From positions 1 to 61,616 of the forward strand of contig JAOPWC010000151.1 in the NCBI GenBank assembly GCA_025965895.1: a stretch of DNA of 61,616 nt, read 5' to 3'. Position 1 is the stretch's first letter; the number at the start of each line of letters is the position of its first letter. The position numbers were made by a program, and so were the translations under genes. The stretch comes from Mycobacterium sp. GTDB taxonomy: Bacteria > Actinomycetota > Actinomycetes > Mycobacteriales > Mycobacteriaceae. A model generated the notes under the pieces. It was not told the origin of the DNA. It was given only the letters and a program-made list of their open reading frames with translations, and ran no database searches. This document shows positions 1 to 9,002 of the stretch, piece after piece.

Positions 1-62
1 GGCTGCGCGCCCGGAATCGGCTGTTTCGAGTGGGGGCAGTAACAACTCGCTCGCGAGATAAC

Positions 63-94
63 GCGAAGCCCCCACACGCCTGGGGGGCCTTCGC
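63..94. terminator. Hairpin, possible terminator
   Basis: The arms at 63-73 and 83-94 pair as a GC-rich stem with one unpaired C and a 9-base loop. No T-run follows, which is common for mycobacterial terminators. The gene it would serve lies outside the window, so the role is inferred. Confidence 0.4.
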
Positions 95-396
95 GTCTTG
101 CGGACCTACGAGACTTCGGTCGGGGAACCCTAGTCGTGTCGCTTGGCGGGCGTATCCGAGGTGTCGGATGATCCGGTCATGCGTGGATCTACCTCCAGTT
201 TTGCCCCGGCGGCAGGTAGGCGTCTGACCGGAGCATAAGGCGGCTCGTCGAATCTTCTCCAGCCAGCGGCTTGGTCGATTGTTCCGACGACAGAGTCGCG
301 GCCGATGTCACCACTACGCGGAGCATTTCTCAATAGCGTGCATGCGGCGATGCGGACCGCCCTCGTGAAGGAGAGGACGGGCCGGGGGCCAGGTTT
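95..396. other. No recognisable gene
   Basis: No open frame here looks like a protein I recognise on either strand. The stretch directly precedes a phage-gene fragment and is probably decayed accessory DNA. Confidence 0.4.
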
Positions 397-588
397 GTGA
401 ACCTCGACGGCACGGCCGGTTGGGCCTCGTACAACACCGACGGCGGGTGCATCGACAGCTGGTGCGGTGACTTCGGCCCCGATTCCCACTTCGTTTCGCT
501 CGTCGGCAAGAAGCGCGCAGGCCGTGAACTCGATGGGCGGACGTGGGACGAGTTTCCGAAGGCGGACGGCAGTCGGGTTAGTGCATGA
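397..588 (+). pseudogene. C-terminal remnant of a DUF5131 (phage Gp37/Gp68-like) protein
   Basis: The last ~25 codons read VGKKRAGRELDGRTWDEFP, the characteristic C-terminus of the DUF5131/Gp37-Gp68 family found in phages and mobile islands. Full family members run to roughly 250 residues or more and start with a radical-SAM-like Cys motif. Only about 63 codons remain here, with no Cys-rich N-terminus upstream in any frame. It is therefore a leftover tail, not a working gene. The family assignment rests on that tail alone. It suggests that a phage or island once lay at this end of the window. Confidence 0.6.
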
Positions 589-788
589 CCGCGCCGTGCA
601 GCCTTATCGGTAATGGTTGTCGCTGTGCGGTACACATGTGTACGGCGCTGATTGCTCTGGCTGCTGGAAAGTAAGCGTTGCCGTCGTCGAGTTTGAGAGC
701 GACGGAGCGGCGGCGCAAGTCTCGTCCGCGACGCCACCAAAGGCTGGCCGGGTATCAAGCGGCGCCGCGTGAGGATTTTCTCTACTGA

Positions 789-947
789 GATCAAGGCGAC
801 GAGGTGCAGAAGCAGGTCGCTGAAGTGGCGAAAGCGTTCTACCAGCGCGCCGATGAACTGGCGGTTCTGCTTGCCCGCGCGGTCACCGGTCGTTCGTGGT
901 CGTCGCCGCTGATGTTCGGCTGTCGGCTGTCGGCGCCGATCGCGTGA
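789..947 (+). pseudogene. N-terminal fragment of a PucR/CdaR-type regulator
   Basis: From the GAC at 798 the frame reads DEVQKQVAEVAKAFYQRAD and on through ELAVLLARAVTG. This aligns without gaps to the N-terminus of the intact regulator encoded on the minus strand at 13461-14714 (DVVQQQVVEIAEALYRRTD...), about 18 of 30 residues identical by eye. A stop lies just upstream in frame (786-788) and the frame ends at 945-947 after unrelated residues. Only about 35 codons of a ~410-codon gene survive, with no start codon and no HTH domain. It is a dead fragment. Confidence 0.6.
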
Positions 948-1044
948 ACGCTGAGCAGCGTCGACGTGTATTCCGCGTGGATGGCGGGTGCCTACAATGG
1001 CTGCACTGCAGTGGCAGGCCAGCAAACGGTAGACAGGACACCCC

Positions 1045-3633
1045 GTGGGGTCTTCAACCGGCCTTTTTGACGTCGGCGGCCAGCTCGTAACTCCGCCGAT
1101 TCGCGGGCGGGTGGGCGAGTTGAAGGTGATTGGCGCGTTGGTGTCGGCGCTGGTGGGCGGGCATGGGGGCGTCCTGGTCATCGAGGGCCCGGCGGGCATC
1201 GGGAAGAGCCGGCTGCTGACCGAGGTGATGGCGCTGGCCGACAAGTCCGGGGTGCGCACCTTGTTCGGTGAGGCGTTCGAGTATCAGCAGACGGTAGGTT
1301 TTTCTCGCTGTTCATGGCCACACTGCGCGCCGATCCCCCGGTTGGAGACGCGGAGGCGTTGCGCCGGCTGGGCAGTTCGGCCGATCTGCGCTATTGGGTG
1401 GTGCAGGATCTGCAGGACGCGATTCATGCGGCGGCGGCACAGACCCCGCTCGCGATTGTGCTGGAGGACATCCACTGGGCCGATAACAGCACATTGATGG
1501 CGCTGCGGTCGCTGGCACCGCGCGGCTGGATGTGGCGGTGCTGTGGGTGCTGACCGCCCGCACCGGGGCCGGCGGTCCGGCGCTCCAGCAGACCTTGTCG
1601 GTGCTGCAACGCGCGGATGCCACAGTTCTGCGGGTGGCCGCGATGTCGCCGAGCGCGGTCGCCGACACGGTCTCCGACGCCGTGCGGGCGAACGTCGACG
1701 CGTCGCTGCTGAATCTGGCGCCAAGGCGCACGGAAATCCATTCCTCGTCAGAGAGCTGGTCGGGGGTTTGGACGAGGAGGGCCGGCTCAATATCAGCGGC
1801 GGCCGTGCGGTGGCCACCGGACACGCGCTGCCGCGACGCCTGGGCGCAAATATGCGGCAGCGACTAGACCTGCTCTCCAGCGGTGCTGGCGAGGTGGTGC
1901 GGGTGGCCGCGGTGCTGCCGGACCGGTTCTCGGCCGGTCTGCTGGCCGCGATGCTGGAACGCCAGCCGGCCTCGTTGATGTCGGCTGTCGACGAGGCGGT
2001 GCGCGCGGATCTGCTCGTCGAAGACGATGAGCAGCTGAGGTTCCGGCACGACTTGTTGCGCGAGGCCACCCGACAGTCCTTACCGCAGTCGCTGCGCCGC
2101 GCCATGGAGCGCCAATCGGCGTCGATCATGCTGAGTCTGGGCGCGGCGCCGGCCGAGGTGGCCACGCAACTGGCGCGCAGCGCCGAGCCCGGAGACAGGG
2201 AGGCGACCAACGCGCTGCGGCAGGCCGCGCAAACAGTTGGCCACAGTGATGCGAGTGCGGCCGCCGACTTGAGCAAGCGCGCGTTGGAGCTGTTGGCCGC
2301 CGATGACGCTGACCACGGGTCACTGGTCGCCGAAACGGTGGGGTTGCTCAACCGCGCCAGCCGCTATGAGGAAGCCGAAGGACTAGCGGTTGCGGAGCTA
2401 TCGGAGGTGGCGTCGCCCCAAGAGGAGGCCGAGATTCGCCTGCGCCTCGCGACGAAGAATAAGCACAGTACACAGCGGCGCGTTGAGGAGAATCGCCGAG
2501 CGCTGCAGTTGGGCGACATCAGCGAGGTCACCCGGGCACGGCATCTGGCGTGGCTGGCCTACAACCTGATATTTCAGACGCAAGGTGGGCAACAGCGCGC
2601 GGCGGCCAACGAGGCCGCCGCTGCCGCGGCATCGACCGGTGATCTCGAGTCGAAAATCGTGGCCAACCTCACCCTCGCTTTGCTCGACTCTGGCGCGGGG
2701 TACGCGGGCCGCGCCCTACGCCGCCTCGAGGAGCTTAGCGCGCTCACCCGCACGAGTGATGCGACCGCAGCCCATGACTTGGCCGCAATGCACTACGTGC
2801 ACCTACTGGCGGCGGTCGGCCGGTTGGACGACGCTGCGGCCCAGGTCGCCGACGGAATAGAGCAAGCCCGCCGGGAAGGCAACGCGATGGCCCTTGATAT
2901 GTGGGCCCCGGTGGACGGGGTTGTCCACTTAACTGCGGGCCGGTTGTCTGCTGCGCGCGCCGCGACCGAATCCCTGCCGCCCCCACAGCGGACAGGCGTG
3001 ACCGAGCTGGACATGATCCGCATGGTGATTCTGACCGAGGTGGCGGCGCGTACGGATGACCGAACGTTGTTGCAGCAGATGGTCAATGACGCGCGCGACG
3101 CCTACTCCACCGGCTCATCTGTGGTACGTCGGGGAGCGGCGCACGTGCTCGCGCTGGCGGCATGGCAGCGCGACGACGTCCATGACGCGATGCGCTGGCT
3201 GGGCGGCGACATCATCCTGTTCGGCTCACCAATCTGGCCCCAGGTCTTAGATCGGGTGATCTTGGGTGCGCGGGTGGCGTCGGCCGCCGGCGATGCCGGC
3301 TTGCGCGCGCGTGTCCTGCAGGCCACCGACCTGCTCGAGCGTGAGCACCCGGCGATCCCGTTGTTCGCGGGGGTGGCCGGGTATGCCCGCGGGATACTCG
3401 AACGTGATGCCCAAGCACTGGTGGCTGCCGCGGACGTGCTTCACCTGTCGTCGCGGCCGCTTCTTTACGCCGCAGCGGCCGAGGACGCCGGCGGTGAACT
3501 CGCAGACGCCGACCGTGGTGACCCGGATATTTCCGCAACGCCACAGCAAGGATCGTGGTCAGCGCGAGCAGAAGTGGAAAGGTGGCGACGAAGGCGAAGT
3601 ACGTCAAACAAAGCCACCTGGTTGCCGGCTTGA
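1045..3633 (+). pseudogene. Frameshifted LuxR-family ATPase regulator (AAA domain, HTH lost)
   Basis: Read across frames this is a mycobacterial LuxR-type large regulator. It has a GTG start at 1045, a P-loop (GPAGIGKS) near residue 50, a Walker-B-like VLEDIHWAD, then a long helical repeat region. The frame shifts near 1293 (one base missing after the QQT codons), near 1520 and at about 1720 (one base missing in a run encoding AKAHGNPFL). After about 3510 the similarity stops and the C-terminal LuxR helix-turn-helix (~100 residues in intact relatives) is absent. With three frameshifts and no DNA-binding domain it cannot work as a regulator. The longest surviving frame is 1543-3633. Homology is judged from recalled family sequences. 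Confidence 0.8.
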
Positions 3634-3924
3634 CCGTCGCCGAACTTCTTCATCAACGGCGAACGCCATTAGTGGATGTCGCTGCTGCCAGCTATCGAAC
3701 CGGCGCACCAGGCGCTCAACACGATTCACCGGAGCACCGGTGACGCTTGATCGCCGATGCGGCCCATGGTTGCCGAGAATAGAACGACGGTATCGAATCG
3801 ATTATCGCCGTGACCAATCTGCGGTCACCGATCGTGTCACGTCGAACAATGACCTCTCGACGCTTACCACCGACGATGCACGGTAGGGGCGGACAGCCCG
3901 CCTTGGCTAGACAAAGGAGCTTTC
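3634..3924. other. Intergenic stretch without a recognisable gene
   Basis: This probably includes the eroded 3' end of the regulator pseudogene. A purine-rich ribosome-binding site (AAAGGAG, about 3915-3921) belongs to the next gene. Nothing else stands out. Confidence 0.4.
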
Positions 3925-4353
3925 ATGTCAGACGCCGATCTCAAAGCACAGTTCGAGAAGATCGCCGACACAGCAAGAACCGCGACGGACAAGGTAGAAG
4001 CGGCCGGTCAGCGGACACGGGATCAGCTCGAAGCTGACGTCGCAACCGCGCAGGAAAGGGCCACCGCAGCCGCTGATCGCATGAAAGACAAGTCGGATGC
4101 CGCCCGTGATACCGCGTCATCCGACTGGCAGGAGATGCGCGAGAAGTGGAACGCCCATGTCGCCAAGGTTCGGGCACACGCGCACTAGAAAAAGGGCCAG
4201 ATCGACGCACACAACGCCTCGGTGGACGCCGATATGACCGAGGCGTACGCATATGATGCGATGGATTTCGCCCTGGACTCGATCGAGGAAGCCGAATACG
4301 CGGTGCTCGATGCCCTATATGCGCGAGCCAACGCAGAGGCGCTCAAAGCCTGA
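3925..4353 (+). pseudogene. Small charged Ala-rich protein interrupted by an amber codon
   Basis: The gene opens with an ATG after a strong AAAGGAG site and reads MSDADLKAQFEKIADTARTA..., a highly charged, alanine-rich, probably coiled-coil protein. A TAG at 4186-4188 ends it after 87 codons. The same frame then continues for 54 more sensible codons (KKGQIDAHNASVDADMTEAY..., LDSIEEAEYAVLDALYARAN) to a TGA at 4351-4353. Mycobacterial relatives I recall have this tail as part of one protein of about 140 residues, so the amber codon looks like a nonsense mutation. The first 87 residues may still be made. A partial second copy of the tail lies at 4799-4873. Function is unknown. Confidence 0.65.
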
Positions 4354-4413
4354 GCGGAGGAATCCCTTTCGTGCGGGGCCGCCATCAAAGGCCGGCCCCG
4401 CACCTGGGATCGG

Positions 4414-4641
4414 TTATTCAGCGCCCTCGAGCTTCGTCAGCTCGTCATCGAACCAGGCGCTGACATAGCGGATCTCGTTGCGGACGTTCTCTCGCTGCAG
4501 GCCCAGTTGGGCGACGGTCTCTTCAGCCACATGACGGGCATGATCGGATACGCGCGTTGCCCCGCAAATGCACCCAACGCTGGCATCGTCGACTCGGTGG
4601 TCTTCAAGCACTTTGCGAATACGTTCGACGGGATCGGCCAT
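4414..4641 (-). CDS. Small conserved hypothetical protein (75 aa)
   Basis: It starts MADPVERIRKVLEDHRVDDA and ends in VSAWFDDELTKLEGAE. It is acidic, has two cysteines (CIC) near residue 25 and no membrane segment. A TTG three codons upstream (4650) is an alternative start. A second, decayed copy at 6303-6495 preserves the end nearly unchanged (VSAWVDGELTNLEGAE), which supports this as a real gene family. It is convergent with the amber-interrupted gene at 3925. I do not recognise a function. Confidence 0.6.
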   Translation of the reverse strand: MADPVERIRKVLEDHRVDDASVGCICGATRVSDHARHVAEETVAQLGLQRENVRNEIRYVSAWFDDELTKLEGAE

Positions 4642-4798
4642 GTCACTCAAACATCGCCAGTACGCGGATGGATCTCATAGCTCGGGACGATGTGTCGAGT
4701 TGGTCGGGCATCGTGATCTGCGGCGTCGCTGAGGTGGGCCACGGGTTTGAACAGCGACATATTCTCGAAGTCGTGCCAGAGCGAGAATGAGAAGCTGC

Positions 4799-4873
4799 TT
4801 GGATGCGATCGAGGAGGCGGAGTATGCCGTACCGGATGCATTGTAGGCACGAGCCAACGCAGCGGCGCTCAGC
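4799..4873 (+). pseudogene. Tail fragment duplicating the 3925-4353 gene
   Basis: These 25 codons read LDAIEEAEYAVPDAL, stop, ARANAAALS. They closely match the tail of the gene at 3925-4353 (LDSIEEAEYAVLDALYARANAEALK), with a TAG replacing the tyrosine codon. No longer homologous frame surrounds them. This is a decayed duplicate, and with the decayed copy at 6303-6495 it shows that the whole small-gene pair was once duplicated. Confidence 0.65.
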
Positions 4874-4914
4874 ACCGGACCGCGGGGCCATCGGCCCCGG
4901 GCGGTGACTCGCGC

Positions 4915-6294
4915 GTGGACGCATCGGTAGCGCAACGGCGCGACTTCGGTCACGCTCGCCGCTCGGTGATGCCGAGGTCCGCGCTGGCAGAGTTCATTGC
5001 TCCGCAGAACCGTCCGGACCCGATCGACTTACTGGAGTCGCAGGCCGCGTCGCGGATCGCGGACCTGCTACCGGTGCGATATGGCCGAATGCTGCAATCG
5101 AGATTCGCATTCTTCCGCGGCGCGGCTCTGCTGATGGCCTCCGACTTGGCGTCCGCCCCGCACACCGGGCTTACCGCGCAGTTGTGCGGCGACGCACATG
5201 TGTCGAACTTCGGCCTTTTCGCATCGCCCGAGAGAAGCCTGGTTTTCGACGTCAACGACTTCGACGAGACACTGCCGGGTCCCTGGGAGTGGGATGTCAA
5301 GCGGCTAGTGGCGAGCGTCGCGATCGTCGCACAGGAGAACGGCTTTGGTCACGAAGAGCGCGAGCGCGTCGTGCGAGCCTGCGCGCGGGCTTACCGCGAC
5401 CGGATGCGCACGCTCGCGACGATGCGAGAGCTCGACGTGTGGTATGCGCGCACAGTCGTCGACGATGCAGGCGAGGCCGGTGTCGATCACACATACGCAC
5501 AAACGATCCGGCGCACGGCGGCCAAGGCCCACATACGCGACAACATCCAGGCGCTGTCGAAGCTGACCCGGGTTGTCGACGGGCGGCGCCGGCTGGCCAG
5601 TGATCCGCCGCTGCTCATTCCGATCGACGAGCTCGTCGGCGAGGCGCAGGCCCGACGGAACGAACAACATATGCGTGTCCTCATCGACGAGTATCGGCAG
5701 AGCCTGGATCCCAGCCGTCGCGGGCTTATCGGCCGATTCCGCTACGTCGGAGCGGCCCGGAAGGTGGTCGGAGTGGGCAGCGTCGGCACCCGGGCGTGGG
5801 TGGTACTGCTGTTGGGGCGCGATGACAGCGATCCCTTGCTGATGCAGGTCAAGGAAGCCGAGCTATCGGTGATGGAGCATTATCTTGGCGCGTGCAGCTA
5901 CGCCAACGCCGCCGAGCGAGTGGTGCAGGGTGAGAGGTTGATGCAGGCCAGCAGCGACATCCTGCTGGGCTGGCTGCGGTGCGCCGGCCCCGATGGCCAC
6001 GAGGGCGACTATTATGTACGCCAACTCCGCGATTGGAAGACCTCGGTCACCCCGGAGTCGATGACTCCGCAACTGCTCGCCGACTATGGGCAATCATGCG
6101 CGCACGCCCTGGCCCGTGCGCACGCCCGCTCCGGTGACCGCGTCGCGATCGCGGGCTATCTCGGTAGCGGTGACATCGCCGACATCGCGTTCGCCCGGTT
6201 CGCCGAGACGTACGCACGACAGAACGCGCGTGACTTCGCGGCCCTACGTGAGGCCGTAGCGAGTAGTCGGGTCACCGCCGAGACCGACCTGTGA
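4915..6294 (+). CDS. DUF2252 family protein
   Basis: The product is about 459 residues. It carries the usual DUF2252 signatures: DPIDLLESQAASRIADLLPV near the start, RYGRML, FFRGAALLMA, the LCGDAHVSNFG motif and FDVNDFDE. The family is widespread in actinobacteria and has a kinase/phosphotransferase-like look (GDAH..N and D.ND resemble APH-type motifs), but no reaction is established. The GTG at 4915 is chosen because conserved residues (AQRRDFG) precede the ATG at 4969, which remains an alternative. Decayed copies of two neighbouring small genes flank it, suggesting that it travelled with, or was inserted into, a duplicated segment. Confidence 0.85.
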   Translation: MDASVAQRRDFGHARRSVMPRSALAEFIAPQNRPDPIDLLESQAASRIADLLPVRYGRMLQSRFAFFRGAALLMASDLASAPHTGLTAQLCGDAHVSNFGLFASPERSLVFDVNDFDETLPGPWEWDVKRLVASVAIVAQENGFGHEERERVVRACARAYRDRMRTLATMRELDVWYARTVVDDAGEAGVDHTYAQTIRRTAAKAHIRDNIQALSKLTRVVDGRRRLASDPPLLIPIDELVGEAQARRNEQHMRVLIDEYRQSLDPSRRGLIGRFRYVGAARKVVGVGSVGTRAWVVLLLGRDDSDPLLMQVKEAELSVMEHYLGACSYANAAERVVQGERLMQASSDILLGWLRCAGPDGHEGDYYVRQLRDWKTSVTPESMTPQLLADYGQSCAHALARAHARSGDRVAIAGYLGSGDIADIAFARFAETYARQNARDFAALREAVASSRVTAETDL

Positions 6295-6302
6295 GACGGA
6301 CG

Positions 6303-6495
6303 TTATTCGGCGCCTTCGAGATTCGTCAGCTCACCGTCGACCCATGCACTGACATAACGCATCTTTTTCTCGACGTTCTCCCGGCGCAGTCCCAGCTGCG
6401 CGACGATGTCCTCGGCTACATGACGGGCATGGTCGGACTGCCCGTAGGGATGGTGGCGTTCGAGGATGCCGGATCCGATCGGTGGGGTCAGTCAT
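6303..6495 (-). pseudogene. Decayed second copy of the 75-aa hypothetical protein
   Basis: It starts MTDPTDRI, matching MADPVERI of the gene at 4414-4641. It then loses the frame and a segment, and returns in another frame as SDHARHVAEDIVAQLGLRRE... and VSAWVDGELTNLEGAE with a TAA at 6303. At least one frameshift and an internal deletion separate the halves, so it is non-functional. It lies tail-to-tail with the DUF2252 gene, as the intact copy lies tail-to-tail with the amber-interrupted gene. Confidence 0.65.
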
Positions 6496-6514
6496 TTCCA
6501 TGTCGCCGTACCAG

Positions 6515-7699
6515 TCACACGAACGCACTGAGGCCGGTGATGGCGCGACCGACGATCAGGGTATTCATCTCGCGGGTGCCTTCGTATGAGTAGATGGCTT
6601 CGGCGTCGGCGACGAAGCGTCCGACGTTGTGCTCCAACAGAATTCCGTTGCCGCCCAGCAGTTCCCGTGCATATCCAACTGTTTCACGCATCCTGACTGT
6701 GCACCAAGCCTTGGCCAGCGACGAATGCCGATCCTCGGCGCGGCCCTCGTCTTGCAACTGGGACAGTCGGGCGCATAGTGCCCAGGACGACGTGATGTTG
6801 CCCAGCATCCGCACCAGCAGGTCCTGCACCAGTTGGAAACCCGCGATGGGCCGGCCGAACTGCTCACGAGACAGCGCGTAGGCCAAGGCATTCTCGTAGG
6901 CTCCGCGCGCGCATCCGACCGCCATCCACGCCACCCCTGCCCGTGTCATCCGCAGCACTTCGGCGGTATCGCGGAACGAGTTGGCGTTCTGCAGACGATC
7001 CACCTCGGAAACCCGGACATCATCGAGGGTGATGACGGCGTTCTGCACTATACGCAGCGCAATCTTGTCTTCCAGTTTCGTGGTCGAAAACCCCGGGGTG
7101 TCGTTGGAGACAACGAAGCCCTTGACCTGGCTGTCGGCGACATCTTTGGCCCAAATCACCGTGAGGTCGCCGAAGGTAGCGTTGCCTATCCACTTCTTCT
7201 GCCCGTTGAGGATCCACAAATCCCCGTCGCGGCGCGCGGTCGTCGTCAGCCCACGCGATGCGCCCGACCCGACGTCGGGCTCGGTTAATCCGAATGCCCC
7301 TATTTTCTCGCAACGGGCCATGGCAGGCAGATAGTGTTGTTTCTGCTCGTTGCTGCCGCACAGATAGATCGAGCCCATCGACAAGCCGCCATGCACCCCC
7401 GCGAACGTGGCGATCGACGGGTCTGTGCGGGCGAGTTCCATCGCCACCATGCCGTCGAGAAGGAACGACCTTCCGGGACAACCGAATCCCTGATACGGCA
7501 ACCCCGCCAGCCCGAGTTGCCGAAAGCCCGGCACGATCTCGAACGGAAAGCTCCCTCGCTGCCAATGCTGATTGACGCTCGGCTCGACCTCCGATTTCAT
7601 GAAGACCCGTACGCTGTGCAGGAAATCTTGCTCGTCGTCGTCGAGCAGCGACTCCAGTGCGTAGAAATCGGCGCTGTCGGTAGTGGTCGCGGTGCTCAT
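6515..7699 (-). CDS. Acyl-CoA dehydrogenase (glutaryl-CoA-dehydrogenase-like)
   Basis: A 394-residue flavoenzyme predicted to oxidise an acyl-CoA to the 2,3-enoyl-CoA with FAD. It shows the flavin-binding FGLTEPDVGSGAS motif near residue 137, a KKWIGNATFGD block, the REQFGRPI segment, and YSYEGTREMNTLIVGRAITG at the C-terminus, where the YEGT glutamate is the usual catalytic base in the glutaryl/short-chain subgroup. It is the last gene of a five-gene leftward operon and starts 10 bases after the hydrolase stop. The substrate is probably short-chain or a PHA-derived acyl-CoA, by context only. Confidence 0.88.
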   Translation of the reverse strand: MSTATTTDSADFYALESLLDDDEQDFLHSVRVFMKSEVEPSVNQHWQRGSFPFEIVPGFRQLGLAGLPYQGFGCPGRSFLLDGMVAMELARTDPSIATFAGVHGGLSMGSIYLCGSNEQKQHYLPAMARCEKIGAFGLTEPDVGSGASRGLTTTARRDGDLWILNGQKKWIGNATFGDLTVIWAKDVADSQVKGFVVSNDTPGFSTTKLEDKIALRIVQNAVITLDDVRVSEVDRLQNANSFRDTAEVLRMTRAGVAWMAVGCARGAYENALAYALSREQFGRPIAGFQLVQDLLVRMLGNITSSWALCARLSQLQDEGRAEDRHSSLAKAWCTVRMRETVGYARELLGGNGILLEHNVGRFVADAEAIYSYEGTREMNTLIVGRAITGLSAFV

Positions 7700-7709
7700 T
7701 GGCGCTCGC

Positions 7710-8537
7710 TCAGTCCGGTTGATCTCTGAAACTCTCGATCACCGGTGCCAATTCGGCGGCGTTGGTGATCAGGTCGACGTGGCCGCCGGCATGCGTGTAC
7801 ACCGTCGCATGCGGCAGCAACCGCGCCATGATCTTGGCGTTGGCGACGGGAATGATCGGATCGTCCAGCCCGGCGAGCATCAGTGTCCGCTGGCGGACCA
7901 AGGGCAGCGCGAACAGGCTGGTCCACACCGCTCCCGCAAGCAGTTGATGCAGGTAACCCACCCGGGAACCGGCCATCAGCTGACGGTCGAAGAGTCGCGT
8001 GACTGTCGACGGATCGTCTCGGACTGTGCCACCGTAGATGTCACCCGCGATCGACGCAGCGTAATCGTGATCGAGGAACCGGCGAGGCGTCACCATCTTC
8101 GCCAGAACGGCCGGCCGTCCAGGAACCATGATTGCACCCGTGCCGGTGGACACCAGGATCAACCGCCGGCAGCGACGCGGGTTCTGAAACGCGAACTGCT
8201 GGGCCAGCGCGCCGCCCCACGACAAACCGAGGACATCCACCTTGCCGTTGAATCCAAGCTTCTTGAGCAGCTGGCCGAGCACGGCCGCCAAGTACGGAAA
8301 CCCGTACGGCAGCGGCGAATCCGGCGAGCCGCCTGTGCCTGGCACGTCGAAACGCACCACGGTCGTATCGGGATCCAGATGTTCCACGAGCGGATAGAGC
8401 ACTTCGAGGCTGGCTCCGATGCCATTGCACAGCACCAGCGGCACACCGGCCCCCTCGCGGACGTTCACCCGGATCTGCTGGCCAAGCACCGGGATCAGGC
8501 CTTCCGCGGTCAACCTCGCCGAAGCGGCGGCCGTCAT
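7710..8537 (-). CDS. Alpha/beta hydrolase, PHA-depolymerase-like
   Basis: A 275-residue alpha/beta hydrolase. The nucleophile elbow is GLSWGG, the acid is in LAGLDDPIIP, and the histidine is in GGHVDLI. The overall pattern (ASLEVLYPLVEHLD, RFDVPGTGGS, AGAVWTSL) is that of intracellular poly(3-hydroxyalkanoate) depolymerases of the PhaZ type. Its ATG overlaps the MaoC stop by four bases (ATGA, 8534-8537), so the two are probably translationally coupled. With a PHA synthase two genes upstream, a role in polymer turnover is likely. Another esterase activity cannot be excluded. Confidence 0.8.
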   Translation of the reverse strand: MTAAASARLTAEGLIPVLGQQIRVNVREGAGVPLVLCNGIGASLEVLYPLVEHLDPDTTVVRFDVPGTGGSPDSPLPYGFPYLAAVLGQLLKKLGFNGKVDVLGLSWGGALAQQFAFQNPRRCRRLILVSTGTGAIMVPGRPAVLAKMVTPRRFLDHDYAASIAGDIYGGTVRDDPSTVTRLFDRQLMAGSRVGYLHQLLAGAVWTSLFALPLVRQRTLMLAGLDDPIIPVANAKIMARLLPHATVYTHAGGHVDLITNAAELAPVIESFRDQPD

Positions 8538-8986
8538 GGGTACAACACGATGACATCGGCGACGCAGGCGGGGCGGTCTTCGCCGTCGATCTCGTACGTC
8601 AGGGTGAACACCGACTCGACGCCCGAGGTCTTCTGCTGTGCACTCATCACGGTGACCGCAGCGCGGATCTGGGTGCCGACTCGCACTGGAGACGGAAAGC
8701 GCACCTTGTTGACCCCGTAGTTCAACGCCGCTGTCAGCTCGCGGATCTCCAACACCTGCGAGATCACCACGGGGGCAAGCGAGAGCGTCAGATAGCCGTG
8801 CGCGATGGTGCCCCTGAATGGGCCATTCGCCGCGCGCCGCGGATCGGTGTGGATCCACTGGTGATCGCCGGTGGCTTCGGCGAACCGGTCAACCTGCTGC
8901 TGGGTCACCTTCATCCAGTCCGTGGTGCCAAGTCGCTGTCCGACCAGCTTCAGCAGATCGGCGGGCTCTTCGAGAACTGTTGTCAT
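8534..8986 (-). CDS. MaoC-like (R)-specific enoyl-CoA hydratase
   Basis: A 150-residue single hot-dog protein. The hydratase motif is clear: FAEATGDHQWIHTDPRRA followed by GTIAHGYLTL, giving the Asp/His pair that hydrates enoyl-CoA to (R)-3-hydroxyacyl-CoA. The ATG at 8986 is preceded by GGAGG at a 5-base spacing, which decides the start. In this operon it would supply (R)-3-hydroxyacyl-CoA monomers to the PHA synthase just upstream. It overlaps the next gene by four bases. Confidence 0.88.
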   Translation of the reverse strand: MTTVLEEPADLLKLVGQRLGTTDWMKVTQQQVDRFAEATGDHQWIHTDPRRAANGPFRGTIAHGYLTLSLAPVVISQVLEIRELTAALNYGVNKVRFPSPVRVGTQIRAAVTVMSAQQKTSGVESVFTLTYEIDGEDRPACVADVIVLYP

Positions 8987-9002
8987 ACAGACCTCCGCAT
9001 GG

